The notes under the pieces: model-generated
The model's input: the letters and a program-made list of their open reading frames with translations, nothing else
Databases searched by the model: none
Told to the model about the DNA's origin: nothing
Shown: positions 16,001 to 28,479 of the stretch, one piece after another
How positions within the stretch are numbered: the stretch's first letter is position 1
Layout of the letters: each line of letters starts with the position of its first letter
NCBI GenBank assembly: GCA_963971285.1
Contig: OZ020246.1
Location: forward strand, 16,599,217-16,663,216
Source of the DNA: Astropecten irregularis
Taxonomy: Eukaryota; Echinodermata; Asteroidea; Paxillosida; Astropectinidae
Length of the DNA stretch: 64,000 bases
Reading direction: 5' to 3'
Made by a program: the position numbers and the translations under genes

Positions 16001-16786
16001 TACTTAACTAGGCTCTGACTGTACAAGACCAATGAATGTTCTTATATCCAGGGGCACTTAACTAGGCTCTGACGCCACAAGACCAATGAATGTTCTTATA
16101 TCCAGGGGCACTTAACTAGGCTCTGACTGCACAAGACCAATGGATGTTCTTATATCCAGGGGCACTTAACTAGGCTCTGACGGCACAAGACCAATGGATG
16201 TTCTTATATACAGGGGCACTTAACTAGGCTCTGACTGTACAAGACCAATGAATGTTCATATATCCAGGGTCACTCAACTAGGCTCTGACTGCACAAGACC
16301 AATGAATGTTCTTATATCCAGGGGTACTTAACTAGGCTCTGACGGCACAAGACCAATGGATGTTCTTATATCCAGGGGCACTTAACTAGGCTCTGACTGT
16401 ACAAGACCAATGAATGTTCTTATATCAAGGGGTACTTAACTAGTCTCTGACGGCACAAGACCAATGAATGTTCTTATATCCAGGGGCACTTAACTAGTCT
16501 CTGACGGAAAAAGACCAATGAATGTTCTTATATCCAGGGGCACTTAACTAGGCTCTGATTACACAAGACCAATGGATGTTCTTATGTCCAGGGGCACTTA
16601 ACTAGGCTCTGACTGTACAAGACCAATGAATGTTCTTATATCAAGGGGTACTTAACTAGTCTCTGACGGCACAAGACCAATGAATGTTCTTATATCCAGG
16701 GGCACTTAACTAGTCTCTGACTGCACAAGACTAATGGATGTTCTTATATCCAGGGTCACTTAACTAGGCTCTGACGGCACAAGACT
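7067..16786. repeat. 9,720-bp super-higher-order unit, copy 1 (180 monomers)
   Basis: Marker monomers at 7286, 9824, 12146 and 14468 divide this unit into blocks of 47, 43, 43 and 47 monomers. Every marker recurs exactly 9,720 bp later. Rare variants recur at the same offset: TATCCCGGGG near 10700 and 20420, CTCTGATGGC at 11801 and 21521, and CTAACTACAC near 8670 and 18390. The left boundary is set where this copy stops matching the sequence 9,720 bp downstream, just after a GATCAATG against GACTAATG difference at 7065-7066. Confidence 0.9.
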
Positions 16787-19700
16787 AATGAATGTTCTTA
16801 TATCCAGGGGCACTTAACTAGGCTCTGACTGCACAAGACCAATGAATGTTCTTATATCCAGGGGTACGTAACTAGGCTCTAATTACACAAGACCAATGAA
16901 TGTTCTTATATCCAGGGGCACTTAACTAGGCTCTGACGGCGCAAGACCAATGAATGTTCTTATATCCAGGGGCACTTAATTAGGCTCTGACTGCACAAGA
17001 CCAATGAGTGTTCTTATATCCAGGGGTACTTAATTTGGCTCTGACTGCACAAGACCAAGGAATGTTCTTATATCCAGGGGTACTTAACAAGTCTCTGACG
17101 GCACAAGACCAATGAATGTTCTTATATCCAGGGGCACTTAACTAGGCTCTGACTGTACAAGACCAATGAATGTTCATATATCCAGGGTCACTCAACTAGG
17201 CTCTGACTGCACAAGACCAATGAATGTTCTTATATCCAGGGGTACTTAACTAGGCTCTGACGGCACAAGACCAATGGATGTTCTTATATCCAGGGGCACT
17301 CAACTAGGCTCTGACTGCACAAGACCAATGGATGTTCTTATATCCAGGGGCACTTAACTAGGCTCTGACTGTACAAGACCAATGAATGTTCTTATATCAA
17401 GGGGTACTTAACTAGTCTCTGACGGCACAAGACCAATGAATGTTCTTATATCCAGGGGTACTTAACTAGGCTCTGATTACACAAGACCAATGGATGTCCT
17501 TATATCCAGGGGCACTTAACTAGTCTCTGACTGCACAAGACCAATGGATGTTCTTATATCCAGGGGCACTTAACTAGCCTCTGACGGCACAAGACCAATG
17601 AATGTTCTTATATCCAGGGGCACTTAACTAGGCTCTGATTACACAAGACCAATGGATGTTCTTATATCCAGGTTCACTTAACTAGGCTCTGACGGCACAA
17701 GACCAATGAATGTTCTTATATCCAGGGGCACTTAATTAGGCTCTGACTGCACAAGACCAATGAATGTTCTTATATCCAGGGGCACTTAACTAGGCTCTGA
17801 CGGCACAAGACCAATGAATGTTCTTATATCCAGGGGCACTTAACTAGGCTCTGACTACACAAGACCAATGAATGTTCTTATATCCAGGGGCACTTAACTA
17901 GGCTCTGATGGCACAAGACCAATGAATGTTCTTATATCCAGGGGTACTTAACTAGGCTCTGACGCCACAAGACCAATGGATGTTCTTATATCCAGGGGCA
18001 CTTAACTAGGCTCTGACGCCACAAGACCAATGAATGTTCTTATATCCAGGGGCACTTAACTAGGCTCTGACTGCACAAGACCAATGGATGTTCTTATATC
18101 CAGGGGCACTTAACTAGGCTCTGACGGCACAAGACCAATGGATGTTCTTATATCCAGGGGCACTTAACTAGGCTCTGACGCCACAAGACCAATGAATGTT
18201 CTTATATCCAGGGGTACTTAACTAGGCTCTGACGGCACAAGACCAATGAATGTTCATATACCCAGGGGCACTTAATTAGGCTCTGACTGCACAAGACCAA
18301 TGAATGTTCTTATATCCAGGGGTACTTAACTAGTCTCTGACGGCACAAGACCAATGGATGATCTTATATCCAGGGATACGTAACTAGGCTCTAACTACAC
18401 AACACCAATGAATGTTCTTATATCCAGGGGCACTTAACTAGGCTCTGACGGCACAAGACCAATGAATGTTCTTATATCCAGGGGCACTTAACTAGGCTCT
18501 GACTACACAATACCAATGGATGTTCTTATATCCAGGGGTACTTAACTAGGCTCTGACTGTACAAGACCAATGAATGTTCTTATATCCAGGGGCACTTAAC
18601 TAGGCTCTGACGCCACAAGACCAATGAATGTTCTTATATCCAGGGGCACTTAACTAGGCTCTGACTGCACAAGACCAATGGATGTTCTTATATCCAGGGG
18701 CACTTAACTAGGCTCTGACGGCACAAGACCAATGGATGTTCTTATATACAGGGGCACTTAACTAGGCTCTGACTGTACAAGACCAATGAATGTTCATATA
18801 TCCAGGGTCACTCAACTAGGCTCTGACTGCACAAGACCAATGAATGTTCTTATATCCAGGGGTACTTAACTAGGCTCTGACGGCACAAGACCAATGGATG
18901 TTCTTATATCCAGGGGCACTTAACTAGGCTCTGACTGTACAAGACCAATGAATGTTCTTATATCAAGGGGTACTTAACTAGTCTCTGACGGCACAAGACC
19001 AATGAATGTTCTTATATCCAGGGGCACTTAACTAGTCTCTGACGGAAAAAGACCAATGAATGTTCTTATATCCAGGGGCACTTAACTAGGCTCTGATTAC
19101 ACAAGACCAATGGATGTTCTTATGTCCAGGGGCACTTAACTAGGCTCTGACTGTACAAGACCAATGAATGTTCTTATATCAAGGGGTACTTAACTAGTCT
19201 CTGACGGCACAAGACCAATGAATGTTCTTATATCCAGGGGCACTTAACTAGTCTCTGACTGCACAAGACTAATGGATGTTCTTATATCCAGGGTCACTTA
19301 ACTAGGCTCTGACGGCACAAGACTAATGAATGTTCTTATATCCAGGGGCACTTAACTAGGCTCTGACTGCACAAGACCAATGAATGTTCTTATATCCAGG
19401 GGTACGTAACTAGGCTCTAATTACACAAGACCAATGAATGTTCTTATATCCAGGGGCACTTAACTAGGCTCTGACGGCGCAAGACCAATGAATGTTCTTA
19501 TATCCAGGGGCACTTAATTAGGCTCTGACTGCACAAGACCAATGAGTGTTCTTATATCCAGGGGTACTTAATTTGGCTCTGACTGCACAAGACCAAGGAA
19601 TGTTCTTATATCCAGGGGTACTTAACAAGTCTCTGACGGCACAAGACCAATGAATGTTCTTATATCCAGGGGCACTTAACTAGGCTCTGACTGTACAAGA

Positions 19701-22700
19701 CCAATGAATGTTCATATATCCAGGGTCACTCAACTAGGCTCTGACTGCACAAGACCAATGAATGTTCTTATATCCAGGGGTACTTAACTAGGCTCTGACG
19801 GCACAAGACCAATGGATGTTCTTATATCCAGGGGCACTCAACTAGGCTCTGACTGCACAAGACCAATGGATGTTCTTATATCCAGGGGCACTTAACTAGC
19901 CTCTGACGGCACAAGACCAATGAATGTTCTTATATCCAGGGGCACTTAACTAGGCTCTGATTACACAAGACCAATGGATGTTCTTATATCCAGGTTCACT
20001 TAACTAGGCTCTGACGGCACAAGACCAATGAATGTTCTTATATCCAGGGGCACTTAACTAGGCTCTGATTACACAAGACCAATGGATGTTCTTATGTCCA
20101 GGGGCACTTAATTAGGCTCTGACTGCACAAGACCAATGAATGTTCTTATATCCAGGGGCACTTAACTAGGCTCTGACGGCACAAGACCAATGAATGTTCT
20201 TATATCCAGGGGCACTTAACTAGGCTCTGACTACACAAGACCAATGGATGTTCTTATATCCAGGGGTACTTAACTAGGCTCTGACGGCACAAGACCAATG
20301 GATGTTCTTATATCCAGGGGCACTTAACTAGGCTCTGACGCCACAAGACCAATGAATGTTCTTATATCCAGGGGCACTTAACTAGGCTCTGACTGCACAA
20401 GACCAATGGATGTTCTTATATCCCGGGGCACTTAACTAGGCTCTGACGGCACAAGACCAATGGATGTTCTTATATCCAGGGGCACTTAACTAGGCTCTGA
20501 CGCCACAAGACCAATGAATGTTCTTATATCCAGGGGTACTTAACTAGGCTCTGACGGCACAAGACCAATGAATGTTCATATACCCAGGGGCACTTAATTA
20601 GGCTCTGACTGCACAAGACCAATGAATGTTCTTATATCCAGGGGTACTTAACTAGTCTCTGACGGCACAAGACCAATGGATGATCTTATATCCAGGGATA
20701 CGTAACTAGGCTCTAATTACACAACACCAATGAATGTTCTTATATCCAGGGGCACTTAACTAGGCTCTGACGGCACAAGACCAATGAATGTTCTTATATC
20801 CAGGGGCACTTAACTAGGCTCTGACTACACAATACCAATGGATGTTCTTATATCCAGGGGTACTTAACTAGGCTCTGACTGTACAAGACCAATGAATGTT
20901 CTTATATCCAGGGGCACTTAACTAGGCTCTGACGCCACAAGACCAATGAATGTTCTTATATCCAGGGGCACTTAACTAGGCTCTGACTGCACAAGACCAA
21001 TGGATGTTCTTATATCCAGGGGCACTTAACTAGGCTCTGACGGCACAAGACCAATGGATGTTCTTATATACAGGGGCACTTAACTAGGCTCTGACTGTAC
21101 AAGACCAATGAATGTTCATATATCCAGGGTCACTCAACTAGGCTCTGACTGCACAAGACCAATGAATGTTCTTATATCCAGGGGTACTTAACTAGGCTCT
21201 GACGGCACAAGACCAATGGATGTTCTTATATCCAGGGGCACTTAACTAGGCTCTGACTGTACAAGACCAATGAATGTTCTTATATCAAGGGGTACTTAAC
21301 TAGTCTCTGACGGCACAAGACCAATGAATGTTCTTATATCCAGGGGCACTTAACTAGTCTCTGACGGAAAAAGACCAATGAATGTTCTTATATCCAGGGG
21401 CACTTAACTAGGCTCTGATTACACAAGACCAATGGATGTTCTTATGTCCAGGGGCACTTAACTAGGCTCTGACTGTACAAGACCAATGAATGTTCTTATA
21501 TCAAGGGGTACTTAACTAGTCTCTGATGGCACAAGACCAATGAATGTTCTTATATCCAGGGGCACTTAACTAGTCTCTGACTGCACAAGACTAATGGATG
21601 TTCTTATATCCAGGGTCACTTAACTAGGCTCTGACGGCACAAGACTAATGAATGTTCTTATATCCAGGGGCACTTAACTAGGCTCTGACTGCACAAGACC
21701 AATGAATGTTCTTATATCCAGGGGTACGTAACTAGGCTCTAATTACACAAGACCAATGAATGTTCTTATATCCAGGGGCACTTAACTAGGCTCTGACGGC
21801 GCAAGACCAATGAATGTTCTTATATCCAGGGGCACTTAATTAGGCTCTGACTGCACAAGACCAATGAGTGTTCTTATATCCAGGGGTACTTAATTTGGCT
21901 CTGACTGCACAAGACCAAGGAATGTTCTTATATCCAGGGGTACTTAACAAGTCTCTGACGGCACAAGACCAATGAATGTTCTTATATCCAGGGGCACTTA
22001 ACTAGGCTCTGACTGTACAAGACCAATGAATGTTCATATATCCAGGGTCACTCAACTAGGCTCTGACTGCACAAGACCAATGAATGTTCTTATATCCAGG
22101 GGTACTTAACTAGGCTCTGACGGCACAAGACCAATGGATGTTCTTATATCCAGGGGCACTCAACTAGGCTCTGACTGCACAAGACCAATGGATGTTCTTA
22201 TATCCAGGGGCACTTAACTAGCCTCTGACGGCACAAGACCAATGAATGTTCTTATATCCAGGGGCACTTAACTAGGCTCTGATTACACAAGACCAATGGA
22301 TGTTCTTATATCCAGGTTCACTTAACTAGGCTCTGACGGCACAAGACCAATGAATGTTCTTATATCCAGGGGCACTTAACTAGGCTCTGATTACACAAGA
22401 CCAATGGATGTTCTTATGTCCAGGGGCACTTAATTAGGCTCTGACTGCACAAGACCAATGAATGTTCTTATATCCAGGGGCACTTAACTAGGCTCTGACG
22501 GCACAAGACCAATGAATGTTCTTATATCCAGGGGCACTTAACTAGGCTCTGACTACACAAGACCAATGGATGTTCTTATATCCAGGGGTACTTAACTAGG
22601 CTCTGACGGCACAAGACCAATGGATGTTCTTATATCCAGGGGCACTTAACTAGGCTCTGACGCCACAAGACCAATGAATGTTCTTATATCCAGGGGCACT

Positions 22701-25700
22701 TAACTAGGCTCTGACTGCACAAGACCAATGGATGTTCTTATATCCAGGGGCACTTAACTAGGCTCTGACGGCACAAGACCAATGGATGTTCTTATATCCA
22801 GGGGCACTTAACTAGGCTCTGACGCCACAAGACCAATGAATGTTCTTATATCCAGGGGTACTTAACTAGGCTCTGACGGCACAAGACCAATGAATGTTCA
22901 TATACCCAGGGGCACTTAATTAGGCTCTGACTGCACAAGACCAATGAATGTTCTTATATCCAGGGGTACTTAACTAGTCTCTGACGGCACAAGACCAATG
23001 GATGATCTTATATCCAGGGATACGTAACTAGGCTCTAATTACACAACACCAATGAATGTTCTTATATCCAGGGGCACTTAACTAGGCTCTGACGGCACAA
23101 GACCAATGAATGTTCTTATATCCAGGGGCACTTAACTAGGCTCTGATGGCACAAGACCAATGAATGTTCTTATATCCAGGGGCACTTAACTAGGCTCTGA
23201 TGGCACAAGACCAATGAATGTTCTTATATCCAGGGGCACTTAACTAGGCTCTGACGGCACAAGACCAATGGATGTTCTTATATCCAGGGGCACTTAACTA
23301 GGCTCTGACTGCACAAGACCAATGGATGTTCTTATATCCAGGGGCACTTAACTAGGCTCTGACGGCACAAGACCAATGGATGTTCTTATATACAGGGGCA
23401 CTTAACTAGGCTCTGACTGTACAAGACCAATGAATGTTCATATATCCAGGGTCACTCAACTAGGCTCTGACTGCACAAGACCAATGAATGTTCTTATATC
23501 CAGGGGTACTTAACTAGGCTCTGACGGCACAAGACCAATGGATGTTCTTATATCCAGGGGCACTTAACTAGGCTCTGACTGTACAAGACCAATGAATGTT
23601 CTTATATCAAGGGGTACTTAACTAGTCTCTGACGGCACAAGACCAATGAATGTTCTTATATCCAGGGGCACTTAACTAGTCTCTGACGGAAAAAGACCAA
23701 TGAATGTTCTTATATCCAGGGGCACTTAACTAGGCTCTGATTACACAAGACCAATGGATGTTCTTATGTCCAGGGGCACTTAACTAGGCTCTGACTGTAC
23801 AAGACCAATGAATGTTCTTATATCAAGGGGTACTTAACTAGTCTCTGACGGCACAAGACCAATGAATGTTCTTATATCCAGGGGCACTTAACTAGTCTCT
23901 GACTGCACAAGACTAATGGATGTTCTTATATCCAGGGTCACTTAACTAGGCTCTGACGGCACAAGACTAATGAATGTTCTTATATCCAGGGGCACTTAAC
24001 TAGGCTCTGACTGCACAAGACCAATGAATGTTCTTATATCCAGGGGTACGTAACTAGGCTCTAATTACACAAGACCAATGAATGTTCTTATATCCAGGGG
24101 CACTTAACTAGGCTCTGACGGCGCAAGACCAATGAATGTTCTTATATCCAGGGGCACTTAATTAGGCTCTGACTGCACAAGACCAATGAGTGTTCTTATA
24201 TCCAGGGGTACTTAATTTGGCTCTGACTGCACAAGACCAAGGAATGTTCTTATATCCAGGGGTACTTAACAAGTCTCTGACGGCACAAGACCAATGAATG
24301 TTCTTATATCCAGGGGCACTTAACTAGGCTCTGACTGTACAAGACCAATGAATGTTCATATATCCAGGGTCACTCAACTAGGCTCTGACTGCACAAGACC
24401 AATGAATGTTCTTATATCCAGGGGTACTTAACTAGGCTCTGACGGCACAAGACCAATGGATGTTCTTATATCCAGGGGCACTCAACTAGGCTCTGACTGC
24501 ACAAGACCAATGGATGTTCTTATATCCAGGGGCACTTAACTAGGCTCTGACTGTACAAGACCAATGAATGTTCTTATATCAAGGGGTACTTAACTAGTCT
24601 CTGACGGCACAAGACCAATGAATGTTCTTATATCCAGGGGTACTTAACTAGGCTCTGATTACACAAGACCAATGGATGTCCTTATATCCAGGGGCACTTA
24701 ACTAGTCTCTGACTGCACAAGACCAATGGATGTTCTTATATCCAGGGGCACTTAACTAGCCTCTGACGGCACAAGACCAATGAATGTTCTTATATCCAGG
24801 GGCACTTAACTAGGCTCTGATTACACAAGACCAATGGATGTTCTTATATCCAGGTTCACTTAACTAGGCTCTGACGGCACAAGACCAATGAATGTTCTTA
24901 TATCCAGGGGCACTTAACTAGGCTCTGATTACACAAGACCAATGGATGTTCTTATGTCCAGGGGCACTTAATTAGGCTCTGACTGCACAAGACCAATGAA
25001 TGTTCTTATATCCAGGGGCACTTAACTAGGCTCTGACGGCACAAGACCAATGAATGTTCTTATATCCAGGGGCACTTAACTAGGCTCTGACTACACAAGA
25101 CCAATGGATGTTCTTATATCCAGGGGTACTTAACTAGGCTCTGAAGGCACAAGACCAATGGATGTTCTTATATCCAGGGGCACTTAACTAGGCTCTGACG
25201 CCACAAGACCAATGAATGTTCTTATATCCAGGGGCACTTAACTAGGCTCTGACTGCACAAGACCAATGGATGTTCTTATATCCAGGGGCACTTAACTAGG
25301 CTCTGACGGCACAAGACCAATGGATGTTCTTATATCCAGGGGCACTTAACTAGGCTCTGACGCCACAAGACCAATGAATGTTCTTATATCCAGGGGTACT
25401 TAACTAGGCTCTGACGGCACAAGACCAATGAATGTTCATATACCCAGGGGCACTTAATTAGGCTCTGACTGCACAAGACCAATGAATGTTCTTATATCCA
25501 GGGGTACTTAACTAGTCTCTGACGGCACAAGACCAATGGATGATCTTATATCCAGGGATACGTAACTAGGCTCTAATTACACAACACCAATGAATGTTCT
25601 TATATCCAGGGGCACTTAACTAGGCTCTGACGGCACAAGACCAATGAATGTTCTTATATCCAGGGGCACTTAACTAGGCTCTGACTACACAAGACCAATG

Positions 25701-26506
25701 GATGTTCTTATATCCAGGGGTACTTAACTAGGCTCTGACTGTACAAGACCAATGAATGTTCTTATATCCAGGGGCACTTAACTAGGCTCTGACGCCACAA
25801 GACCAATGAATGTTCTTATATCCAGGGGCACTTAACTAGGCTCTGACTGCACAAGACCAATGGATGTTCTTATATCCAGGGGCACTTAACTAGGCTCTGA
25901 CGGCACAAGACCAATGGATGTTCTTATATACAGGGGCACTTAACTAGGCTCTGACTGTACAAGACCAATGAATGTTCATATATCCAGGGTCACTCAACTA
26001 GGCTCTGACTGCACAAGACCAATGAATGTTCTTATATCCAGGGGTACTTAACTAGGCTCTGACGGCACAAGACCAATGGATGTTCTTATATCCAGGGGCA
26101 CTTAACTAGGCTCTGACTGTACAAGACCAATGAATGTTCTTATATCAAGGGGTACTTAACTAGTCTCTGACGGCACAAGACCAATGAATGTTCTTATATC
26201 CAGGGGCACTTAACTAGTCTCTGACGGAAAAAGACCAATGAATGTTCTTATATCCAGGGGCACTTAACTAGGCTCTGATTACACAAGACCAATGGATGTT
26301 CTTATGTCCAGGGGCACTTAACTAGGCTCTGACTGTACAAGACCAATGAATGTTCTTATATCAAGGGGTACTTAACTAGTCTCTGACGGCACAAGACCAA
26401 TGAATGTTCTTATATCCAGGGGCACTTAACTAGTCTCTGACTGCACAAGACTAATGGATGTTCTTATATCCAGGGTCACTTAACTAGGCTCTGACGGCAC
26501 AAGACT
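16787..26506. repeat. 9,720-bp super-higher-order unit, copy 2
   Basis: Tandem duplicate of the preceding unit, with markers at 17006, 19544, 21866 and 24188. Identity is very high by eye. It differs by scattered substitutions (for example TATCGAGG at 7951 against TATCCAGG here) and by local replacements near 17.73-17.99, 23.13-23.29 and 24.55-24.73 kb. Matching to copy 1 ends near 26548, where the variant slot reads TTACAC instead of CTGCAC. Confidence 0.9.
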
Positions 26507-28103
26507 AATGAATGTTCTTATATCCAGGGGCACTTAACTAGGCTCTGATTACACAAGACCAATGGATGTTCTTATGTCCAGGGGCACTTAATTAGGCTCT
26601 GACTGCACAAGACCAATGAATGTTCTTATATCCAGGGGCACTTAACTAGGCTCTGATTACACAAGACCAATGGATGTTCTTATGTCCAGGGGCACTTAAC
26701 TAGGCTCTGATTACACAAGACCAATGGATGTTCTTATGTCCAGGGGCACTTAATTAGGCTCTGACTGCACAAGACCAATGAATGTTCTTATATCCAGGGG
26801 CACTTAACTAGGCTCTGATTACACAAGACCAATGGATGTTCTTATGTCCAGGGGCACTTAATTAGGCTCTGACTGCACAAGACCAATGAATGTTCTTATA
26901 TCCAGGGTCACTTAACTAGGCTCTGACGGCACAAGACCAATGAATGTTCTTATATCAAGGGGCACTTAACTAGTCTCTGACTGCACAAGACCAATGGATG
27001 TTCTTATATCCAGGGTCACTTAACTAGGCTCTGACGGCACAAGACCAATGAATGTTCTTATATCCAGGGGCACTTAACTAGGCTCTGATTACACAAGACC
27101 AATGGATGTTCTTATGTCCAGGGGCACTTAATTAGGCTCTGACTGCACAAGACCAATGAATGTTCTTATATCCAGGGGCACTTAACTAGGCTCTGACTGT
27201 ACAAGACCAATGAATGTTCATATATCCAGGGTCACTCAACTAGGCTCTGACTGCACAAGACCAATGAATGTTCTTATATCCAGGGGTACTTAACTAGGCT
27301 CTGACGGCACAAGACCAATGGATGTTCTTATATCCAGGGGCACTTAACTAGTCTCTGACTGCACAAGACCAATGAATGTTCTTATATCCAGGGTCACTTA
27401 ACTAGGCTCTGACTGTACAAGACAAATGAATGTTCTTATATCAAGGGGTACTTAACTAGTCTCTGACGGCACAAGACCAATGGATGTTCATATATCCAGG
27501 GTCTCTCAACTAGGCTCTGACTGTACAAGACCAATGAATGTTCTTATATCAAGGGGTACTTAACTAGTCTCTGACGGCACAAGACCAATGAATGTTCTTA
27601 TATCCAGGGGCACTTAACTAGTCTCTGACTGCACAAGACCAATGAATGTTCTTATATCCAGGGTCACTTAACTAGGCTCTGACGGCACAAGACCAATGAA
27701 TGTTCTTATATCCAGGGGCACTTAACTAGGCTCTGATTACACAAGACCAATGGATGTTCTTATGTCCAGGGGCACTTAATTAGGCTCTGACTGCACAAGA
27801 CCAATGAATGTTCTTATATCCAGGGGCACTTAACTAGGCTCTGATTACACAAGACCAATGGATGTTCTTATGTCCAGGGGCACTTAATTAGGCTCTGACT
27901 GCACAAGACCAATGAATGTTCTTATGTCCAGGGGCACTTAACTAGGCTCTGACGGCACAAGACCAATGAATGTTCTTATATCCAGGGGCACTTAACTAGG
28001 CTCTGACTACACAAGACCAATGGATGTTCTTATATCCAGGGGTACTTAACTAGGCTCTGACGGCACAAGACCAATGGATGTTCTTATATCCAGGGGCACT
28101 TAA
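26507..28103. repeat. 54-bp satellite domain 4: short-range dimer pattern
   Basis: The long-block pattern breaks down here while the 54-bp phase is kept. Two-monomer units alternate: one with CTGATTACAC then TTATGTCC, the next with CTTAATTAGG and CTGACTGCAC. They repeat around 26540-26900, 27060-27170 and 27720-27930. Other stretches mix AAGGGGTACT and GGGTCACT monomers. The block ends at the TAA where the 1.9-kb element is inserted. It looks like an array edge still rearranging by short-unit exchange. Confidence 0.75.
28101..28103 (+). other. Target-site duplication TAA, left
   Basis: These are bases 21-23 of a satellite monomer, repeated after the element at 30012-30014. The undisturbed monomer has a single TAA at this place. 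Confidence 0.9.
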
Positions 28104-28133
28104 GGGAGGACCTCATAATCTAACACGCGGTAA

Positions 28134-28165
28134 TACCTTGTTGTACCGCGCGTTACAACAAGGTA
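28134..28165. repeat. Subterminal hairpin in the left TIR
   Basis: TACCTTGTTGTA at 28134-28145 pairs perfectly with TACAACAAGGTA at 28154-28165 across an 8-base loop. This palindrome sits inside the terminal repeat, so one strand could fold into a hairpin near the element end. It may be a transposase recognition structure; that is inference. Confidence 0.85.
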
Positions 28166-28479
28166 CAGAGCTGAAGATATCGCCGGGGTATAATGAGCTC
28201 ATTATCTTCAGGTCAATGCACACAGGAGCATTTCGTCACGGGCATATTCATGACTGAACACATTCTGGCAAGTCCAGGTAGAGGCACAAAGAGACGAATC
28301 TTTACGACCTTAATCCCTGCTAATCCGAGTTAATCTATCAAAAGGATGCTAGCACCTCTTTTCAAAGGCACGTCTGAGGTTGGAGTATCACCCAGTTTAC
28401 ACCAGTATATGTGCATTAGTTTTGTTCTGTGTTCAGCTTCTGTCAAATGCTTTTTCCTGTCCAAGATATTTTTTTCAGT

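Larger units (their letters stand above)
1..28103. repeat. 54-bp satellite array, main block (about 520 monomers)
   Basis: Head-to-tail 54-bp monomers. Landmarks in each are TTCTTATATCCAGGGG, then CACTTAACTAGGCTCTGA, then a variable six bases, then CAAGACCAATGAATG. A monomer starts at base 1 and another at 28081, a distance of 28,080, exactly 520 x 54, so there is no net insertion or deletion across the block. Variation is almost all substitution, concentrated in the slot after CTCTGA (CGGCGC, CGGCAC, CTGCAC, CTGTAC, TTACAC, CGCCAC) and at GGGGCACT or GGGGTACT. Stops in the TTAACTAG part close the reading frames, so it is not coding. No CENP-B-box-like motif was seen. The role is unknown; a centromeric or heterochromatic satellite is possible but not shown. 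Confidence 0.97.

Noticed and set aside
1..28103. CRISPR array (regular repeats)
   Set aside because: There are no unique spacers: the whole 54-bp unit repeats with point variants, and higher-order structure shows it is a eukaryotic satellite.
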